30,668 nucleotides of DNA from CAYMTN01 sp964393335 (GTDB lineage: Bacteria > Chloroflexota > Anaerolineae > Aggregatilineales > Aggregatilineaceae): assembly GCA_964393335.1 (NCBI GenBank), contig CAYMTN010000041.1, positions 1-30,668 of the forward strand, written 5' to 3'. The position numbers and the translations under genes were made by a program. The stretch's first letter is position 1. Each line of letters starts with the position of its first letter. Under the pieces are notes generated by a model, which searched no databases, had not been told where the DNA came from, and saw only the letters and a list, made by a program, of their open reading frames with translations. Below are positions 14,269 through 21,378 of the stretch, in pieces.

Positions 14269-15081
14269 TCAGTCGGGGATCACGATCTGGTCAAGGTCCG
14301 GTTCCGGATCAGGATAGCGCATATCCAGCCCTTCCAGCGTTTCGACGATGGTATTGGAGATAACCAGGTTACGATACCATTTTTTGTTCGCCGGGACGAT
14401 GTGCCAGGGTGCCCATTCCGTGTGGCAGAAGGTCAGCGCGTCTTCGTAGGCGGCCATGTAGTGATCCCACTGGGTGCGCACTTCCAGATCGGCCCGTGAA
14501 AATTTCCAGTGCTTGTCGGGTTCGTTCAGACGGTCCTCGAACCGTTGTTTCTGCTCATCTTTCGAGATATGCAGGAAGAACTTGAGAATCGTCACGCCGC
14601 TGTCGGCCAACATTTGCTCGAACGCGTTGATGTGATCATAACGGGCTTGCCATACATGCTTGGGTACCAGCTCGTTCACCCGCACGATCAGCACGTCCTC
14701 GTAGTGTGACCGGTTGAAGATGCCGATCGTGCCGCGTCCCGGCGTGTGTTTGTGGATGCGCCACAAAAAATCGTGGTCGAGTTCTTCGGCGGTGGGGACC
14801 TTAAAACTGGTGACCTGGACTCCTTGCGGGTTGATGCCGCGCATCACATGGCGAATCGTGCCATCCTTACCGCCAGCATCCATCGCTTGCAGGATGATCA
14901 ACAGAGCGTGTTTGTGTTCGGCATACAGCACTTCTTGCAGAGCGCTGAGGCGTTCGCGGTTGGTCTGGACCTGTTCGTGGGCGTCGTGTTTGTGCTCGTA
15001 CTCGCCGGAAAAATCAGGATCGTACTCCTTCAAATCGACGCGTTCGCCGATGTCAGGCCGGAGTGGTTGTTTTTTGCTCAT
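14269..15081 (-). CDS. ppk2: Polyphosphate kinase 2, class III type
   Basis: The 270-residue protein carries Walker A 'MDAGGKDG' (67-74), Walker B region 'IFNRSHYEDVLIVRV' (121-135), and conserved 'FFLHISKDEQKQRFEDRL' and 'WHIVPANKKWYRN' segments. The overall sequence closely resembles what I recall of the Meiothermus ruber class III enzyme, including Glu in 'HYEDV' where class I and II enzymes have Asn. Class III members use polyphosphate to phosphorylate both AMP and ADP. The reaction would regenerate ATP from polyP under stress. A binding site GAGG precedes the ATG, which lies inside the last 29 bases of the glycosyltransferase gene, so it is translated from that mRNA. Confidence 0.92.
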   Translation of the reverse strand: MSKKQPLRPDIGERVDLKEYDPDFSGEYEHKHDAHEQVQTNRERLSALQEVLYAEHKHALLIILQAMDAGGKDGTIRHVMRGINPQGVQVTSFKVPTAEELDHDFLWRIHKHTPGRGTIGIFNRSHYEDVLIVRVNELVPKHVWQARYDHINAFEQMLADSGVTILKFFLHISKDEQKQRFEDRLNEPDKHWKFSRADLEVRTQWDHYMAAYEDALTFCHTEWAPWHIVPANKKWYRNLVISNTIVETLEGLDMRYPDPEPDLDQIVIPD

Positions 15082-16309
15082 GTATGTCCTCGCTTGTGTT
15101 TAGCTCCTCGTAGACGCGCAGCAGATCAGGCGCAATGACCGACCAATCATAACACCGCCGGACGTAATCCGCGCCTGCCTGGCCGAGTGCGGCCCGCTGT
15201 TCCGGGTCGTTCAGCAGCGTGATCACCGCCGCTGCAAACGCCGCCTCACCATCCGCCAGGCGGAGCTGCACGCCGTCATCGACATGCAGACCTTGCGCCC
15301 CGGTGGTGGTCGATACGACTGCCTGCCCGGCAGCCATCGCCTGCAGGAGTTTGAGGCGCGTGCCGCTGCCCATCCGCATGGGAACCACGTACACGGCGGC
15401 AGCGTACAAAAACGGATTCACGTTGGGCACCCAGCCCGTGATCTGCACATCATCGCGTTCTCGCAGCGCGTTGAGCCGGGAATGCGGGCTGCTGCCGACC
15501 GCAAAAAACCGTGCGCCGGGCACTTCGGCACGTATTCGGTCCAGCACGTGGTCCGCGAACCACAGCGCCGCGTCGACATTGGGCCGGTAGCTCATTGATC
15601 CGGTGAAGACCAATGCGTGCGGTCCCAGGTCCAGCGTCGAATCCTGCCGCGCGTAACGATCGATGTCGATTCCGTTGGAAACAACGCTGACCCGGCTGTC
15701 AGGCGCGAGACGCCGAAACGTGTCGGCGTCGGTGCCGGAAACGGCGATCACGTGGGCCACCGAGTTGCAGACTCCCCGTTCGAAACGTGCCAGCCGCTGC
15801 CATTGGACCCACGAATAAACCGCCCCCGGCAGCCGCCGCAGGTCGCGCTTTTCGGCATCATAGATCGTGCGCTGCAAGTCGAACTCGGCGTTGAAGGAGT
15901 CGTATATGATGGGGGTAGCGGGCTGTTGGTGCTGAATGACGGGCAGATACGCCGCCATTTCCAGACTTTCGATCTGGACCAGGTTAAATGATTGGTGCGT
16001 CAGGATGTCGGCCAGCCGCGCGGCATACAGCGGCGAATAAAAGCGGCCCTGCATGTCGGGTCTGTCCGTCAGCAGCAGATCGCGCAGCCGGTGCAGAATG
16101 GTGCGATGGGGCAGGGGCACGATCGTCACACTGGCGCAAAAGGCATCCAGCGCGTCGCGGTAGGTCTTCAACTGGTCCGGCTCGCCAAATGCCAGCAGGT
16201 GAACGGTGTGCCCGGCAGCGTGTACGGCCCGCATCAGCCCGTTGGTGCGCAGTGTGCCGCCCGCGTGGGCCGGTTCGGGTAATTGGGCGGCCAAAAAGAG
16301 AATTTGCAT
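15053..16309 (-). CDS. GT4-family glycosyltransferase
   Basis: The 418-residue protein has a GT-B fold signature: an N-terminal Rossmann part with 'PEPAHAGGTLRTNGLMRAVH', then 'SVVSNGIDIDRYAR', 'LVFTGSMSYRPNVDAALWF' and 'RMGSGTRLKLLQAMAAGQAVVSTTTGAQGL'. In the last motif the second Glu of the usual E-x7-E is Gln (LLQAM instead of LLEAM), a deviation seen in some members. It transfers a sugar from a nucleotide donor; acceptor and sugar are unknown. The ATG at 16309 begins the Rossmann strand; a longer reading to 16342 has no support. It lies 36 bases after a second GT4 gene and overlaps ppk2. Confidence 0.88.
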   Translation of the reverse strand: MQILFLAAQLPEPAHAGGTLRTNGLMRAVHAAGHTVHLLAFGEPDQLKTYRDALDAFCASVTIVPLPHRTILHRLRDLLLTDRPDMQGRFYSPLYAARLADILTHQSFNLVQIESLEMAAYLPVIQHQQPATPIIYDSFNAEFDLQRTIYDAEKRDLRRLPGAVYSWVQWQRLARFERGVCNSVAHVIAVSGTDADTFRRLAPDSRVSVVSNGIDIDRYARQDSTLDLGPHALVFTGSMSYRPNVDAALWFADHVLDRIRAEVPGARFFAVGSSPHSRLNALRERDDVQITGWVPNVNPFLYAAAVYVVPMRMGSGTRLKLLQAMAAGQAVVSTTTGAQGLHVDDGVQLRLADGEAAFAAAVITLLNDPEQRAALGQAGADYVRRCYDWSVIAPDLLRVYEELNTSEDIHEQKTTTPA

Positions 16310-16345
16310 CGTGATATGATCCGGTGTAGTGGTAGGAAGCACAGA

Positions 16346-17458
16346 TCAAGAAACTACTGCCTCGCGATACACGGCCAGGGCTGTTTCGGCGGTGCGCTGC
16401 CAGGTGAACGTCGCCGCACGGGCCAGCCCGGCGGATCGCATGCCTCTGTGCAGGTCGCTGTCCAACAGCACGCGCCTGATCGTGTGGGCGATGTCGTCAG
16501 GATCATCCGGGTTGACGAGCTGCCCTGCGTCGCCGACGACTTCCGGCAGTGAGCTGCGATTGGAGACAATCGTCGGCGTACCACACGCCATCGCTTCGAG
16601 CGCTGTCAGCCCGAACCCTTCATAAAACGACGGCAGCACGAGAACCACTGCGCCGTTGTAGATGGCCGGTAACGCGGCGAAGGGCGCATTTTCCAGCCAG
16701 ATGATGGCGTCTGCCAGCTTGAGCGCCTCGACGGATTGAAAAATGTCCTCGTAGAGCCAGCCGCGCCGCCCGGCCAAAACCAGCGGCGGCACATCCGGCA
16801 GATCGTGGCGCAGCCGGGCGTATGCTTCCAGCAAGCCGGGAATGTTTTTGCGCGGCTCAAATGTGCCCACAAATAGAATATACAACTCCGGCAGCCCAAG
16901 CTGCACACGGATTTGTCGGACGACATCATCCGGCAGCGGCTGAAAAACGTCATCCACGCCCAGCATGTGAACTGTCATCTTTTCGGGGGGAACATGCAGC
17001 AGGTTCGTCAGGTCATCCTGGGTGGCGTGCGACGAAACCAGGATGTGATCGGCCACACGGACCGCCCGGGTTATTTGCTCGTTGTAGTGGCGGCGGCTGT
17101 CAGCCGTCATGAACTGGTCATAGTGCAGAAAGTGAACGTCGTGCACGGTGATGACCTGCCGCCGCGCGCCATGCTGTGGCGGGATCATGTCGGGGCTGTG
17201 CAGCAGGTCCAGGCGATGCCGCGCCAGTTCTGCCGATAGACTCCACCGCTCCAGGCGGTGGTGGCTGGGTGTGATGGTATCGATGCGGCGGATATTGGGA
17301 CCCTGGGCCAGCGTGTTGGTGTCCCGGTGGTGCTGAATGATGCAAAAGCAGGTGTTATGGTCCAGCGCGGTTAATGCGCGGATCAGTTGCCGCGTGTATT
17401 CCGCGATGCCGCCGGGACGGTAGTACGTGAGTCGTGCGTCGATTCCGATTTTGACCAT
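16346..17458 (-). CDS. GT4-family glycosyltransferase (mannosyltransferase-like)
   Basis: The 370-residue protein begins 'MVKIGIDARLTYYRPGGIAEYTRQLI', a glycine-rich acceptor loop typical of GT4 enzymes. It also has 'TVHDVHFLHY', 'LFVGTFEPRKNIPGLLEAY' and the full E-x7-E motif in 'YEGFGLTALEAMACGTPTIVS'. It probably adds a hexose during surface polysaccharide or glycolipid synthesis. There is no ribosome binding site: the promoter at 17466-17494 places transcription start on or next to the ATG, so the mRNA may be leaderless. A longer frame to 17494 begins with TTG and crosses the promoter, so I reject it. It is the first gene of the run GT4-GT4-PPK2. Confidence 0.88.
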   Translation of the reverse strand: MVKIGIDARLTYYRPGGIAEYTRQLIRALTALDHNTCFCIIQHHRDTNTLAQGPNIRRIDTITPSHHRLERWSLSAELARHRLDLLHSPDMIPPQHGARRQVITVHDVHFLHYDQFMTADSRRHYNEQITRAVRVADHILVSSHATQDDLTNLLHVPPEKMTVHMLGVDDVFQPLPDDVVRQIRVQLGLPELYILFVGTFEPRKNIPGLLEAYARLRHDLPDVPPLVLAGRRGWLYEDIFQSVEALKLADAIIWLENAPFAALPAIYNGAVVLVLPSFYEGFGLTALEAMACGTPTIVSNRSSLPEVVGDAGQLVNPDDPDDIAHTIRRVLLDSDLHRGMRSAGLARAATFTWQRTAETALAVYREAVVS

Positions 17459-17465
17459 GTGCCAG

Positions 17466-17494
17466 AGTATAGCCGATGGGACAGACCCCACCAA
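17466..17494 (-). promoter_or_regulatory. Promoter abutting the GT4 start codon (possible leaderless transcript)
   Basis: On the minus strand TTGGTG (17494-17489) and TATACT (17471-17466) are 17 bases apart. The ATG begins at 17458, seven bases after the -10 element, which is where transcription normally starts. Confidence 0.6.
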
Positions 17495-17545
17495 GATCGA
17501 GATCGTTTTTCGTGTGACAGAATCTCTGTTGAGCTGAGGGTGATG

Positions 17546-17554
17546 TGTTATAAT
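17546..17554 (+). promoter_or_regulatory. Extended -10 promoter for the coiled-coil gene
   Basis: TG-T-TATAAT at 17546-17554 is a perfect extended -10; the -35 region is weak. Start would be near 17561, 33 bases before the ATG at 17594. Confidence 0.6.
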
Positions 17555-17593
17555 GCGTCACGGGACGCACGGCTAGTTGGTAGGAGTGTCGCT

Positions 17594-18793
17594 ATGGATT
17601 TACAGCAAGCAGCTCGTATGATCGAATGGTTGGACGAAGAACGCCGCCGTGACAAGGGGACTATCGCTCTGCTGGAGGAACGTCTTGAGCAGCAGAACGA
17701 CCTGGTCACCCAGCTTCGACGCCGTTTGGATGGCCTGGAGGGCGAACAGTCCAGCATGCGCTCGGCGTTTCTGCCAGTAGGGCGTGAGAAGGAGATCAGC
17801 GATCAACTTCGCACCGAAATCCAACAGATGGTCGAAGCGGTCGAAAGCAAACGTCTGATGGCCGAACGTGAGGCCGAACGACGCGGCGATATCGCGCGCG
17901 AAAGCATCGCGCGTATGGTGCGGGACATGGGGGATCGCACTGAGGCAATCGAGCGTGCAATCGAGGAACTACCGGCGGCGCGTGTGGAGCGTGATCGGGT
18001 GGCATCGGCGCTGGCAGCGGTCCAACAGCGCATGGAGGACTTGACCAAGAAGTTCGAGGAACCGGAGCGCCGCATCACATTTTTGGAGGAGCAGCGCCGG
18101 CAAGACTCGCGCCGAATCTCTGACATTCAATCGGAGCTGCCTGAAATCCAGAAGCAGGTTGACGCGGCCCGGCCCCGCGTCGAAGCCATTGAAAACATGG
18201 TCCTGCGCAACGAAAAGCGCATCCTGGAGGGGCAGAACGCCGAACGCGAGCGCCGCGAGGAAATGCAGCAATTCATCGACCAGCAGACACTCCTGCTGCA
18301 ACAGCGCGACCAACAGGTTGCCGAACTGACTAAGAATTTCGGCACCTACGACGAAGACATGCGCCGTTATATCGAGCGGTTTGAGTCCTGGGCCGAAACG
18401 CATCGCCAGATGAAAAAGATCGTGGACGATTTCGAGCGCATTGCCGAACGTCTGGGCCGCCGCATCAACGAAGTCGCCGAAATGCAGCGCCTGTCTGAAG
18501 AACGCTTCCGCCAGGAATGGAATGATTGGATCGCGGATGATCAGAAACGATGGAAGCAGTTCACGCTGACCAACGACGAAGCATGGCGCAACCATGACAA
18601 ACAACTGGCCCAATATCGCCAGAATGTCGAAGCGTTGCAGGCGGCGCTTGAACCGGTCAAGGGCAGCCTGGACCGTGTATGGCAGTTGGAACGTGCGCGC
18701 GCTGAGTTGTACCGCGAACGGTACCAGACGCTGCTGCTGCAATATGACCAGGTCGAGCCGGCCCCGGCACCGAGCAGCAACGGCAGCGAATAA
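17594..18793 (+). CDS. Long coiled-coil protein of unknown function
   Basis: The 399-residue protein is almost entirely helical with heptad patterns, rich in Glu, Arg and Gln, and has no signal peptide or membrane helix, so it should be cytoplasmic. Two long coiled-coil stretches (about 10-110 and 115-290) are followed by a Trp-containing segment near 290-350 ('FESWAETHRQMKK', 'EWNDWIADDQKRWKQF') that may form a bundle rather than a simple coil. The tail is short and Pro/Ser-rich. TAGGAG seven bases before the ATG fixes the start; a frame starting at 17387 runs through the promoter and is not used. I know no function for it; filament, tether or SMC-like scaffold roles are possible. Confidence 0.8.
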   Translation: MDLQQAARMIEWLDEERRRDKGTIALLEERLEQQNDLVTQLRRRLDGLEGEQSSMRSAFLPVGREKEISDQLRTEIQQMVEAVESKRLMAEREAERRGDIARESIARMVRDMGDRTEAIERAIEELPAARVERDRVASALAAVQQRMEDLTKKFEEPERRITFLEEQRRQDSRRISDIQSELPEIQKQVDAARPRVEAIENMVLRNEKRILEGQNAERERREEMQQFIDQQTLLLQQRDQQVAELTKNFGTYDEDMRRYIERFESWAETHRQMKKIVDDFERIAERLGRRINEVAEMQRLSEERFRQEWNDWIADDQKRWKQFTLTNDEAWRNHDKQLAQYRQNVEALQAALEPVKGSLDRVWQLERARAELYRERYQTLLLQYDQVEPAPAPSSNGSE

Positions 18794-18876
18794 CGAGTCC
18801 CGTCGTTTCAGATGGGGAGTCATTAATATAACCGTCTAAGGTTGCGCCGTTTGCGCACAATTCTGAGAATATCCCC

Positions 18877-18882
18877 TATAAT
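18877..18882 (+). promoter_or_regulatory. -10 element upstream of the malic enzyme gene
   Basis: TATAAT at 18877-18882 is a perfect -10. The nearest -35-like sequence is TTGCGC at 18851-18856 with a long 20-base spacer. The leader to the ATG would be about 108 bases and contains a short GC hairpin (18907-18919) followed by TTCTTTTGTTTT. Confidence 0.5.
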
Positions 18883-18996
18883 GGGTATATGGAGTGCGTC
18901 GTATTGCCGCGCTGGGCGGTTCTTTTGTTTTGGGTCGGTGCGCAGACGATATCGCCCACATCCTTTACAACTATTTGACTTACTGTGGAGAAAAAT

Positions 18997-20367
18997 ATGG
19001 TTGAAAAACAAATTACGAAAGAGGAACTGCTGGCAAAAGCCAAGAAGCCTGCCGCCGATGCCATGCGACTCCACGCATTTTATCAGGGAAAAACGCAGAC
19101 AGCGCTGCGCTGCCCGGTGCGCGATCTGCAAGATTTTGCGATCTGGTATACGCCGGGTGTTGCCGCACCCTGCCGCGCCATCCAACAGGACCCCAGCCTG
19201 GTCTATGAACTCACCAGCAAATGGAACACGGTTGCCATAATCTCAGATGGCACCCGTGTTTTGGGCTTGGGCGATATTGGCCCCAAGGCGGGACTGCCGG
19301 TGATGGAAGGTAAGGCACTGCTCTACAAGTACCTCGGTGGAGTCGATGCGTTCCCTATCATGCTGGATACCAGGGACCCGGACAAGATCATCGAAACGGT
19401 ATTGGTGCTGCAACCGGGCCTGGGCGGGGTGAACCTCGAAGATATTTCCCAGCCGAAATGTTTCCGTATTCTGGATACGCTGCGCGAACAGGCCGAGATT
19501 CCGATCTGGCACGACGATCAACAGGGAACGGCCAGTGTCGTACTGGCCGGAATGATCAATGCTGCGCAGATCGTCGGAAAACGGCTGCAAGATATGCGGA
19601 TTACGTTTGTGGGGGCGGGTGCGGCGAACATCGCGTGTTCGCGCCTGCTGTTTGCCTATGGCGTTGACCCGTCGAACTGCCTTATGGTCGATGTTGACGG
19701 CATCCTGGGCAAACACCGCCGCGATATCTACCTGCGCCGGGCAGAATACGTGCAGCACTGGCATCTGTGCCAGATCACAAATCATGAGGAATCGCAGGGT
19801 GATGTCGAGGCGGCGCTGCGCGGCGCGGACGTGATGATCGGGTTTTCGACGCCGGGACCGGACGTGGTCAAACCGCAGTGGATCAAACAGATGGCCAAAG
19901 ATGCCATCGTGATCGCCGGTGCGAATCCGATCCCCGAAATATGGCCATGGGAAGCCAAAGAAGCCGGGGCGGCCGTCGTGGCGACGGGCCGGTCGGATTT
20001 CCCGAATCAGGTGAACAACTCGCTCGGTTTCCCTGGCATTTTCCGAGGTGCGTTGGACGTGCGAGCCATGACCATCACCGATGAAATGGCGATTGCGGCG
20101 TCCGAAACGCTGGCGGGCCTTGTTCCTGAGGCGGATTTGACACCGGAACACCTCCTGCCGACGATGGACGACTGGGACGTGTTCCCGCGTGAGGCCGCCG
20201 CTGTGGCGATGAAAGCCCAGGAACAAGGTGTGGCACGCGTTGCGACAACCTATGACGAAGAACATGAGCGCGCGACAGAAATGATCCGCTGCGCGCGCGA
20301 AATGACACATTTGTTGATGCGTGAAGGTTTCATTCCCGAAGCCCCTGAAGATGGGGATGAGGCATAG
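18997..20367 (+). CDS. Malic enzyme (oxaloacetate-decarboxylating malate dehydrogenase)
   Basis: The 456-residue protein has the bacterial short malic enzyme pattern. The catalytic Tyr51 is in 'IWYTPGVAAPC' and the catalytic Lys106 in 'PVMEGKALLYKYLGG'. Metal-binding Glu147-Asp148 are in 'GVNLEDIS', with Asp173 in 'IWHDDQQGTASV', and a Rossmann loop 'FVGAGAANIA' lies at 204-213. It converts malate to pyruvate and CO2 with reduction of NAD or NADP; cofactor choice is not clear. Start at ATG 18997 fits GGAG seven bases upstream; a GTG at 18985 would overlap that site. The C-terminal 60 residues are an acidic/helical extension. It is followed after 17 bases by a flavoprotein gene. Confidence 0.95.
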   Translation: MVEKQITKEELLAKAKKPAADAMRLHAFYQGKTQTALRCPVRDLQDFAIWYTPGVAAPCRAIQQDPSLVYELTSKWNTVAIISDGTRVLGLGDIGPKAGLPVMEGKALLYKYLGGVDAFPIMLDTRDPDKIIETVLVLQPGLGGVNLEDISQPKCFRILDTLREQAEIPIWHDDQQGTASVVLAGMINAAQIVGKRLQDMRITFVGAGAANIACSRLLFAYGVDPSNCLMVDVDGILGKHRRDIYLRRAEYVQHWHLCQITNHEESQGDVEAALRGADVMIGFSTPGPDVVKPQWIKQMAKDAIVIAGANPIPEIWPWEAKEAGAAVVATGRSDFPNQVNNSLGFPGIFRGALDVRAMTITDEMAIAASETLAGLVPEADLTPEHLLPTMDDWDVFPREAAAVAMKAQEQGVARVATTYDEEHERATEMIRCAREMTHLLMREGFIPEAPEDGDEA

Positions 20368-20384
20368 GAAGGTAACAGAATATT

Positions 20385-21323
20385 ATGCACGAAACGATTA
20401 TTATCGGTGGTGGCCCGGCTGGGTTGGCAGCGGCGGCGTATGCTGTGCGCAAGCGCATGGATGCGTTATTTATCTCCAAAGGGTTAGGGGGCCGTACCCG
20501 GCGCATACTGAAACTGCCCTGGATCGAGGATTACCAGGTTACGGTGGGCGATGAAACCATTCAGCGGTTCCGCACCCAGTTGGAATACCTGGATTTTATG
20601 CGCGTGCGGGCGGCTGTTTCGCACCTGGAACCGATTGATGGCGGTTTCAGGGTTATGGTGTCGGATGGCAAGGTATACGAAACTCAAACCGTGATTCTCA
20701 CCACAGGCGCGGCTGGTGAGCCGCTGCATGTCCCCGGCGAGCAGGAATTCGAGATGCGCGGCCTGTGCTACAGCGCGATGACGTATGCGCCCTTGATGGT
20801 TGATCGTAATGTTGTGGTGGTGGGCGAGCAAATGCTGGCGCTGCGGGCGGTGGCAGAACTACAGCGCATTGCGACACAGGTTACGCTGATAGCCGAAAGC
20901 GAAGGCGATCTGGATAGTAACGTCGGCAAACGCGTGCTGGCGGCTGAAAACGTGGTGGTAAAACGGGATGCGCGAGTAGTCGAGGTACAGGGCGATCAAT
21001 ACGCCCGCAGCATCGTGATCCGCATGGAAGGGCGCCACCAGGAAATCCCCGCCGATGTCGTGTTTGTTGAAAAACAGTTGGTGCCGAATTCTGACCTGGC
21101 TGTCGGGTTAGTTGACCTGGACGAATGCGGGTTCATCAAGGTGGATGCTCGCAACCGGACCACCATGCCGGGGCTGTTCGCGGCAGGGGATGTTACGAAT
21201 GCACTGGCATTCCAGGTGTTGATGGGCCTGGGCGACGGCGAAAAGGCGGCGCTGAGCGCATTTGACTATTTGCTGGGCATGAACGACGCCGAATTTGTGT
21301 GTGAAACAACTAACGACGGGTGA
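20385..21323 (+). CDS. Thioredoxin-reductase-like FAD protein lacking the redox CxxC
   Basis: The 312-residue protein has the FAD-binding 'IIIGGGPAGLAAAAYA' at 5-20, 'VILTTGA' near 103-109 and the C-terminal FAD motif 'MPGLFAAGDVTNA' near 255-268, the layout of low-molecular-weight thioredoxin reductases. Where those enzymes have CxxC there is 'GLCYSAMTYAP', with a single Cys128. The NADPH-domain glycine motif is also degenerate ('VVVVGEQMLALRA', 143-155, instead of GxGxxA). It therefore probably does not reduce thioredoxin in the classical way; a ferredoxin- or quinone-linked or non-catalytic role is possible. Close coupling to malic enzyme suggests joint expression. AGGAAGG precedes the ATG at a rather long 12-base spacing. 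A strong terminator follows. Confidence 0.85.
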   Translation: MHETIIIGGGPAGLAAAAYAVRKRMDALFISKGLGGRTRRILKLPWIEDYQVTVGDETIQRFRTQLEYLDFMRVRAAVSHLEPIDGGFRVMVSDGKVYETQTVILTTGAAGEPLHVPGEQEFEMRGLCYSAMTYAPLMVDRNVVVVGEQMLALRAVAELQRIATQVTLIAESEGDLDSNVGKRVLAAENVVVKRDARVVEVQGDQYARSIVIRMEGRHQEIPADVVFVEKQLVPNSDLAVGLVDLDECGFIKVDARNRTTMPGLFAAGDVTNALAFQVLMGLGDGEKAALSAFDYLLGMNDAEFVCETTNDG

Positions 21324-21342
21324 CCTGTTCGTATATAGGTGC

Positions 21343-21375
21343 AACGGGGTGACAGCAATCGTGTCACCCCGTTTT
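21343..21375 (+). terminator. Strong terminator after the flavoprotein gene
   Basis: AACGGGGTGACA (21343-21354) and TGTCACCCCGTT (21362-21373) form a perfect 12-base-pair stem with a seven-base loop, followed by TTGTTTC. It also separates this operon from the convergent murA. Confidence 0.92.
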
Positions 21376-21378
21376 GTT

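Noticed and set aside
17969..18823. 284-codon minus-strand open frame opposite the coiled-coil gene
   Set aside because: High-GC antisense shadow; the plus-strand gene has promoter, ribosome site and heptad pattern.
19243..20310. 355-codon minus-strand open frame opposite malic enzyme
   Set aside because: Malic enzyme has complete catalytic motifs on the plus strand; the antisense protein shows no motif and no ribosome binding site.
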